From positions 39,312,254 to 39,376,253 of the forward strand of contig NC_055997.1 of the NCBI RefSeq assembly GCF_018446385.1: a stretch of 64,000 nt of DNA, written 5' to 3'. Shown piece after piece: positions 57,640-64,000 of the stretch. The first letter of the stretch is position 1; each line of letters begins with the position of its first letter. Under the pieces are notes generated by a model. The model was given only the letters and a program-made list of their open reading frames with translations. It ran no database searches and had not been told where the DNA came from. Made by a program: the position numbers and the translations under genes. Source of the DNA: Zingiber officinale (Eukaryota > Streptophyta > Magnoliopsida > Zingiberales > Zingiberaceae).

Positions 57640-58535
57640 AAGGTTTATAGCAATAGGGCAGCATGTTACACAAAGTTGAGTGCTTTGCTTGAAGGTCTTA
57701 AAGATGTTGAGAAGTGCATTGAGCTAGATCCATCATTTTCTAAAGGATACACAAGGAAAGGTGCAATTGATTTCCTTATGAAAGTGTATGCTATTGCAAA
57801 GTTCTTACTTTGGCTATACTATTTTTGTTCTTGATAATAACAAAGTCCTTACTTCAGTAATGTTTTTTTTTATGTTTTGCTTGAAACTAGCAATAATAAT
57901 CATTATCTTGTTTTAGGAGCGTTGAACAGATAATAAGACCAACAAGGGGGAAATTAGTCCAGAGGAATTGTAAGTCAAACAGGTTAGTACATCACTTATT
58001 GTCATAAATGTTTCACTTTTGTATATGTTATTTACTCAAATTTAATTCCAGGCAAAGACTTTGCAGGACCTAGAAATACAAAGCATATTCTAACCGACCA
58101 TGTTATTCAACTAGTACTTTTTAGTTTCCGTATTTATTCATATCATTTGTATTTTTAGTTCCAAGTGGAATTATTAAATTTGTTTACCTTTTAGGTCTTT
58201 GATTGATTTCCAGTTCTAAGAAAATCCAAAGATAGCACAAGATCACCTTAAGAACCCTCAGGTGATGCACAAGATATAATAACTTGTGATAGTAGGAATC
58301 GGTCCCCAGGGTGTAGCACAGCTGGGGCGTATGGTTTCATAATCGAGAGATTTAATATTCGATCTTCGGGGTGTCATTGTCTGGGATTAGCGTCTCGGTC
58401 ATGCGCTTTCAGCTGTGTATCTGTATTTACCTCCCTCCATATCTATGGGACCGACTCTAGGGGGTCGCTGATGTGACGGTTCCATATATTTTTTTTTTTT
58501 TTGTGATCGTAGGAATCGTCCAGATGAAGTAGAAG
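57640..58535 (+). pseudogene. HOP: HOP/STI1 co-chaperone pseudogene, C-terminal exons
   Basis: HOP passes client proteins from Hsp70 to Hsp90 in the cytosol using TPR and DP domains. From 57640 the plus strand reads KVYSNRAACYTKL, ALLEGLKDVEKCIELDPSF, SKGYTRKGAIDFLMK, a TPR segment typical of HOP. Further pieces follow AG acceptors: RSVEQI at about 57918; ISPEEL after a 1-base shift; QDLEIQS and LTDHVIQLV near 58060-58120; ENPKIAQDHLKNPQVMHKI near 58222-58278; and, after the SINE, VGIVQMK then TAG at 58533-58535. Introns are still present, so it is an unprocessed copy. Shifts, stops and two insertions (copia-4 in the TPR exon, SINE in the last exon) show it is dead. Upstream exons were not found in the window. 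Confidence 0.85.
58302..58501 (+). mobile_element. tRNA-derived SINE with poly(T) tail
   Basis: 200 bp bounded by TGTGATAGTAGGAATCG (58285-58301) and TGTGATCGTAGGAATCG (58502-58518), a 17-bp target duplication with one mismatch. Near the start is an A-box-like GTAGCACAGCTGG, then a B-box-like TATTCGATC; the end is a T-run (about 58489-58502). T-tailed SINEs of this kind are common in plants. It interrupts the HOP C-terminal codons. Confidence 0.85.
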
Positions 58536-59458
58536 AGAAATTTTAGGAAATTGTATGTTTTCTAGCTTCTACATGATGTGAAAGTTTTGGATGAACTTCT
58601 CAGTAGTGAACATAATATGTCATATGTACTTTTGGTCCTTAGAGTTATTATTTCTCCTATTGTGGTGTGGTTTTCACGATCAAATTTCAGTTATCTTGAG
58701 AATTTTTTTAGTTATTTTTTAGACAAATGTTTTGAACGATGTTTTAGTGGAAAGTGAGTCGGGTGTTAAATTTGAAAACTGAGTAGAATATCATGTTAAT
58801 TAAGATTGAATGGTTCAATAGCATCTAAATTGGCACCAAGACTATGTGTGCATTTGATCCGATCCATTAGATCAGGTAACGAATAAAAACTAATAAGTAA
58901 TGAATAAAAGCTTATAAAAAATAGACAATGTAAGATGAAATAGTCCTAAGATATATTTTCGGCAATTTGATTATTGTGGTCAAAATAGATTCACATATAA
59001 ACAAACATAAAATCAAATTAGAGTTAAAATTATTGGGCTAATTCAGTTAATTTAATCAAAAATTAAATTAATCAATATTTAATCGGTTCAGTTTGTTTGT
59101 TTTTTTTTTTAAATTCGGTCAATTTTGTTATTTAAAAAAGATTAATTTATTTGGTTCGATTTAATTTTATCTGAATAATTACCCCTATAATACGTTAGGC
59201 TCATTCAAAGTATTATTGACACTTAAATATTAAAAACTAAATCTTAATCTGAATTTTTGAAAAATGTATAGATAATTTTTTTTTTAAAAAAAATCCGAGA
59301 TCGATCTTTTGATATTTAATTACACGTAGAAAAATTGCATTTGACCTTTTAATAATATTGATTTCTAACATAAATTCGCAAAAACTTGAAATTCATACTC
59401 CTTTTTATGCTTCAATATGATTATTGTTTTCCTATTTGTGATTCTGGTGAAATATTAA
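58536..59458. other. AT-rich intergenic DNA
   Basis: Probably begins with HOP 3' UTR sequence. No coding or repeat structure recognised. Confidence 0.4.
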
Positions 59459-59860
59459 GGTGCATTTATTTGGGGGTTATTAATAATAATTTTAATTATC
59501 TATTCAAGTTTATCAATAAAAATCTTATTTGATTTAGATAATCGATAATTCCTGAGTAATATTTTATACCCGAAAAATATGAAAAAAGAAAAATATAAAA
59601 AAATAAAAAACTTAAAAAGATAAAAAAATATATAAAAAACATAAAAAATTTAAAAAAAAAAAAAAGGAAAAACATAAAAAAAATAAGAAAAGAAAAATGT
59701 AAAATAATTTAAAAAAACTAAAAAAAATGAAAAATATAAAAAGGTATCATAATTAATGAGAGTAATATAGTAAAATATTAAATTAAATTATTTATTAAAA
59801 TTTTTAAATAAATAAATTTTTATTAAATCAATAATATTTCATTATGCTTTATCCTCACTA
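59459..59860. mobile_element. MITE-like element, second copy, right end eroded
   Basis: Left end GGTGCATTTATTTGGGGG. The phrases 'tcaagtttatcaataaaaat' and 'aatcgataattcctgagta' match 7425-7550 of the first copy. An A-rich tract and 'taatatagtaaaatattaaa' follow in the same order. The right terminal repeat cannot be recognised. Confidence 0.55.
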
Positions 59861-60062
59861 CAAAAAACATACTAATTTTTTTCCCTAGCCATAAGGGTAG
59901 CATAGTCATTTCATCTCATCCCTACACAAATATCCCACTAGCGTCTGTTCTTTCGTTATCTTGTTCTTCCCCATCTCCCATTTCAGTGCCCGCGTGGCCA
60001 TTGTTAGAGCCCCTCGCTCCAACTGCAAAGCCACCCTCCCCGCTTCCTCATCTGCTCTTCCA

Positions 60063-60150
60063 ATGGACGCTTTCCGGCTAGGTCTCCTCTCACCTTCCCC
60101 GTCCCCCGTCATTCCCAAAACGCACCTCGGAAGTCTTGGTTTGAATTATG
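60063..60150 (+). CDS. Possible first exon of a plastid-targeted protein
   Basis: ATG 60063 begins MDAFRLGLLSPSPSPVIP, Ser/Pro-rich with few acidic residues, like a plastid transit peptide. The local sequence is GC-rich compared with its surroundings. At 60150/60151 a good donor G|GTAGGT follows Gly-Leu-Asn-Tyr. The frame is open further upstream to an ATG at 59961 (MFFPISHFSARVAIVRAP), an alternative start. It could be exon 1 of the gene at 63457-64000. However, a direct join (phase 1 to phase 0) does not keep the frame, so another exon or another gene is needed. Confidence 0.4.
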
Positions 60151-63100
60151 GTAGGTGCTGCCTTTTTTTTACTCAGCCTTATTTTGATGGAGAAACTTTT
60201 GTTTGGCGGGTTTTCTGCTTGATTTAAATGGTGTCGAGTTCTATGAAGTCGTTGCAGCTCAAGTACCTGTGGTGTTTGCATATATTTTCCGATGAGACTT
60301 TCTTAAGGTCGCTTAGGTGTATGTAGAGGGCAGGCTGCGTGCCTGATGAACTCGTGTTCCGTCTTAACCTAGTTAGTACTAGTTTTTCTAGTTTCAAAAA
60401 AATTTTTTTTTTTAAAGGTATTGTTGTGAACCAGAGGTCTTGGCATACCAAGATGTGCGATGTACTCATCATTATTTTGTTTAGTGAGCTTTGCGTATGG
60501 TAGTTTGCAAATGCTATGAAAACATTAATTTATTACTGTAATGACATGTGTGAGTATATAAACTGTGGAGGGGATATTTGCAATATTCTATACTCGATTA
60601 ATAATATCTACATATAGGCAGTGTATATGATAACATGTTGTTAAAGCCTAAATGCTCTGAGGTTTAACTGATCCATCAACAATCTCTCCTCTTTGTGCAT
60701 TGCCCACTGCGATGCTACTCTTCCTTCTTCGTGGATCATCCATTGCGTGTTGTCCACCATGCATATTCCATTGCATGTTGCTCTCTTTTGTGTGTTGTTC
60801 ACCATGCATTCTCCACAATGGGCAATCATTGCTTGTCCGCAACATGTCTCCCTTTGCACCTTTGCATGGTGTTTGTTGTGCATTTCCCACTATTGGGTCT
60901 CCTTGATTAGAGATTCATTGCTTCGTCAATTAGGCTATAGAAGTACACTGATCTCTTTTTCCTCTGAAACCTAGAAAAAACCTTGTGGAACTCCTTCAAA
61001 GTCCAGCAAAGTACAATAGATTTTTGTGGAAGACTCTTGTGTGTCGAGGAAGGGTCTTAGGATGATATCTACAATATGTGGTTCCTATTTGGCTTGTGAT
61101 TTGTGGTTCCTTTTTATTGATCAACTATGTCGGATTTTCCACTATAGTTCCATTGTTTAAGGTTTAGCTACTCAAACATGGAGCTTACAAATGAAATTGC
61201 ATAGGAATTAACATTCGTTTTCTAGCGCCTCCTTTTTTGGCGATTCACGAATCACAAGAACCTGATGCACATAGGAAGATTTGGCCACAAGTAGCCAGTG
61301 TGGACACCTTCACTACACATACGGTCTTGGACTTTCAGATTATCATTTCTCTCCTAAGATTTCAAGATTATCTTCAGTTTCCCCCAAACCATTTCATAAG
61401 GTGAAGTAGTCGACTAACAATCAGCACCATGTGGTACGAATATAGTGTCCATAAATCCATATGCTAACCACATTACAATCAAGTTGGGCTTAGAATTTTT
61501 TTTTCTATGGTATTCTTGTGCCAATGTCCAATCTATTCATCATATGACAATCATGTGGATGTCTTATGACATCGATCATGTGTGGAATTTGCCATTTGGC
61601 TTGGGAAGTAAAGAATATTGCTAGTCTTGCATGCAAATGTATATACATTTTTGAGCATTTAAGACATGCCAAAATAGGTAAAGTATCTGTAATGTGTGTG
61701 TGTGTGTGTGTGTGTGAGTCATACTATTAGTCCAGGTTTATATATTCATAATAGAAGCATATGAAAGGAGTCTTGCACAGGAATACCATTTGTCCTAAAG
61801 ACCTGTTTTGCGATTTCCTTAGAATGATTTAAATACGGCGTGCTGCTACTTTTCATGCCAGTCTAGCATAAGTGGCTAAATTTGAATAACCCAATTGGTG
61901 AATGTAGGGCACTTAGACTCTGGGATAAATTCTATATGAGAATACTCGCGCTCTCTAGTAGTAACCAATTTTTTAAATCATTCTTATGGAACTCATTCAT
62001 AGAATTGAATCTTTCTTAGTATACCTCTTTTGAGATATCAGTCAAAGTAATAGAAGAGTTTTGTTGCAGTTTCAATAATATTCGAACAAGCAAGAAAACC
62101 TAATTACAATGTATCAGCCGTGCAAGTGCACCAATACTCAACGTCACTTCCAAGTCAACAGAGAGATGATTTCAAAACCAAAATTGTACAGGTATTCACC
62201 TTGCGCATACATTTACTTTGCATATTTACTATGTCATGTCATCTTTGATGTATCTTTATAATCCGTGAATTGATACGATCATTGATAAGTAATTCAAACT
62301 CTCAAATTTGATGCAATCTTCAAAGTTTCCAGTTAGTGATATGGAAATTATGTTAACAAATGGAATAAAGAAAAAAAATAAGGTCCATGTAATTTAAAAT
62401 TTTCAATATGGATATATTCCCATCATAATCTGGAAATTCATGTTGCTTGTGTACCAAAATCAAAACCAATCGGCATGGAGAAAATTACATGTTTCTCACA
62501 TGTCCGAGTTTACACACATGGGTGATACAAACATTGATTTTGGCCCACATTGAGTGAGATAAATTTAACCCTTGTAAAACCACCTGATCTAAGTCATGTT
62601 TACTAGATTTAACATAATTTCAATACAGTTCTATATCCTTATTCAATTAAACATATAAGTTTGTGTCAATTAAAAACTTTAATATGCCAATAACTATATA
62701 ATACAAGTATGTATAACCCTTTCCGAGTTCATCTCAAACCATGATTAAAATATATCATTCTAACAACCTTCTTACTACTTTGGAGAACAATTAAGTCATA
62801 AACTTCTACCCAAATTGTTATGCCAATTACAAGTTCTAGTTCTAGTTATGTTAAATAATTTTTAGTTGTCAACCAAGATATATTTATATACATGTGGATT
62901 AATCAATTCAATATAATAAATTGATAGACATGTGAGGTTATATAAGATTTAATCATCTACACTTGTTTACCTTACAAATAAAATTTTAGCAATTAGATAA
63001 TAAATTGAATTAAAATCCAAAAAATTTATTACAAAAAATAATAAACTTACTTGAATTCAGCTTCAGATGTTGGCATAGTACAATACACTATAACACGATT

Positions 63101-63456
63101 GATACAGGAGAAATTACATGTCTCTTATCAATAGTTAATCACATGAATATATTTCAAATGTGTCATCCAATATGGCACATAATGATTTTAGAAGAGTCTG
63201 AAAGCTTTTCACATTCTTGAATAACAATTTCATATTTGATATAACTTTGATGCCCATATCCCACACCCATATTGGAGTGCAAGCAAAAAAGGGAGCCATC
63301 AGTTTTATGATTATTAATTCAATTTTAATAGCATACTTGAATGTTCAATTCTTAGGCTGGTATAATAATGAATTGTTGTGCATTCTTAGACTTTGTTTTT
63401 TTTTCATGTTTCTAGATAGCTAATGATATTGACAGTTTTGTTTCCAAATTTTGAAG
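60151..63456. other. Intron or intergenic DNA
   Basis: 60690-60890 has local similarity between phrases such as 'cattgcgtgttgtccaccatgca' (quoted in part) and its neighbours, giving overlapping small frames on both strands that I do not accept as genes. 61692-61716 is a (GT)n microsatellite. The remainder is AT-rich with no recognised exon or transposon. Confidence 0.4.
61692..61716. repeat. (GT)n microsatellite
   Basis: An uninterrupted GT/TG dinucleotide run of about 25 bases. Confidence 0.95.
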
Positions 63457-64000
63457 GCAATACCAGATAAAGTCTTAGCAACGGCTAATAGAGAATACTC
63501 TAAAGAGAGAGAAAAGCATGAGTTTGACCAATGCTTGAAATATCTCAAACGCCAGTTGCTTCATGAGCATGATTTGTGGTATCTGTAAGATAATCTGGCT
63601 TTCCTCCTCCTAGTGATACTAGTCCATTTTGTAAGACCGATTTGTTTATTCTTAAATTTCTATCCTGATTCCTTCTCTAGATTCCCTCATAATATGGAAA
63701 AGCACTCATTACCAGTCTCTGTGGAAGTAGATGCCAAAGTTACCAGTATAAGTGGAAACAACAATACCATACCAATTGAAGATACTCCACACTCTGGCTC
63801 TGGTGCACCAACTGATGTTCTTGAACTTTCTACAAAAGCTATGATAGCCTCAAAAAGACCAGTATTTTTAGTGGACCAATCAAACATCTCAGATATTGAA
63901 TTTGATAAGTCACACTTTTTCAGGTTCGTTTCTTTTTATTAGATGTCATCTTCATCTTTATCTTAACAGTGGGAATTGTTTCAGATATCAATATTTGAAA
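63457..64000 (+). CDS. Exons of an unidentified gene, running off the right edge
   Basis: Three exon segments join in one frame. 63457-63584, after AAG and before GTAAGA, encodes AIPDKVLATANREYSKEREK and on to DLWYL. 63681-63923, after CTCTAG and before GTTCGT, encodes FPHNMEKHSLPVSVEVDA, DVLELSTKAMIASKRP and IEFDKSHFFR. 63985-64000, after TTTCAG, encodes YQYLK. Both internal junctions are phase 2 and keep the frame, which supports real splicing. The first segment is helical and charged, the second Ser/Thr-rich. I do not recognise the family. The start is outside this span (perhaps the exon at 60063) and the end outside the window. Confidence 0.6.

Noticed and set aside
58302-58501. A functional tRNA gene
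   Set aside because: Box-like motifs are present but the cloverleaf is not formed, and the T-tail plus 17-bp target duplication show it is a SINE.
60641-60910. Small Cys/His-rich frames on both strands
   Set aside because: Mutually overlapping frames from a locally repetitive 'ccatgca/cattgc' stretch; no supporting motif.
60063-63584. Direct splice of exon 60063-60150 to exon 63457-63584
   Set aside because: The donor is phase 1 and the acceptor exon needs phase 0; joining them gives an early stop. Only kept as a possibility with an unseen exon between.

Overview
This looks like plant nuclear DNA. It carries an intron-less organellar pentatricopeptide-repeat (PPR) gene, pieces of an intron-containing Hsp70-Hsp90 organizing protein (HOP/STI1) gene, and large nested Ty1/copia and Ty3/gypsy LTR retrotransposons with plant-type primer sites. 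I suspect a monocot, possibly Zingiberales, from the look of the repeat families, but the sequence alone does not prove it. No bacterial, organellar, CRISPR, rRNA or tRNA features were seen.

Layout. 1-9103: mostly ancient repeats around one apparently intact gene, a mitochondrial/plastid E-class PPR protein on the minus strand (4000-5631). It is flanked by two decayed LTR-like tracts (1-1450, 2986-3612), a possible exon remnant (1865-2080) and a MITE-like element (7425-8353). 9104-31470: a three-level nest. An Athila-like gypsy element on the minus strand (target site duplication TCATG) has a 13.3-kb copia element in one LTR (9964-23285, TSD GAAGGT). That copia element has a gag-only LTR element in its own 5' LTR (10804-15034, TSD GTCAC). 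31471-31999: hAT transposase remnant. 32000-39565: gag-only LTR element A, with a relative, B (35107-39003), inserted a few bases after A's gag start. 39640-50764: a decayed copia element (RT, RNase H, 3' LTR) split by a young gag-only element (40385-47563, TSD CCTTA). That insert has an intact 593-aa gag and LTRs packed with ATCGAT palindromes. 50952-57639: a nearly complete copia element (TSD AAGGT) inserted into an exon of a HOP pseudogene whose remaining exons run to 58535; a tRNA-type SINE (58302-58501) sits in the last HOP exon. 58536-64000: intergenic DNA, a second MITE-like copy, a possible first exon (60063-60150), and exons of an unidentified plus-strand gene that runs off the window (63457-64000).

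Main themes. (1) Gag-only retroelements dominate: four in this window carry gag, primer site and polypurine tract but no pol, so they would need proteins from other elements. (2) The coding elements keep their reading frame over kilobases and are disabled mostly by in-frame stops, many of which look like C-to-T or G-to-A changes; this is what methylated, silenced DNA is expected to accumulate. (3) Several LTR families contain clusters of short palindromes whose core differs between families while the surrounding LTR layout is kept. I found no published description I could name for this arrangement, and it is the best candidate for something undescribed. The likely functional host genes are the PPR gene and the partial gene at the right edge.
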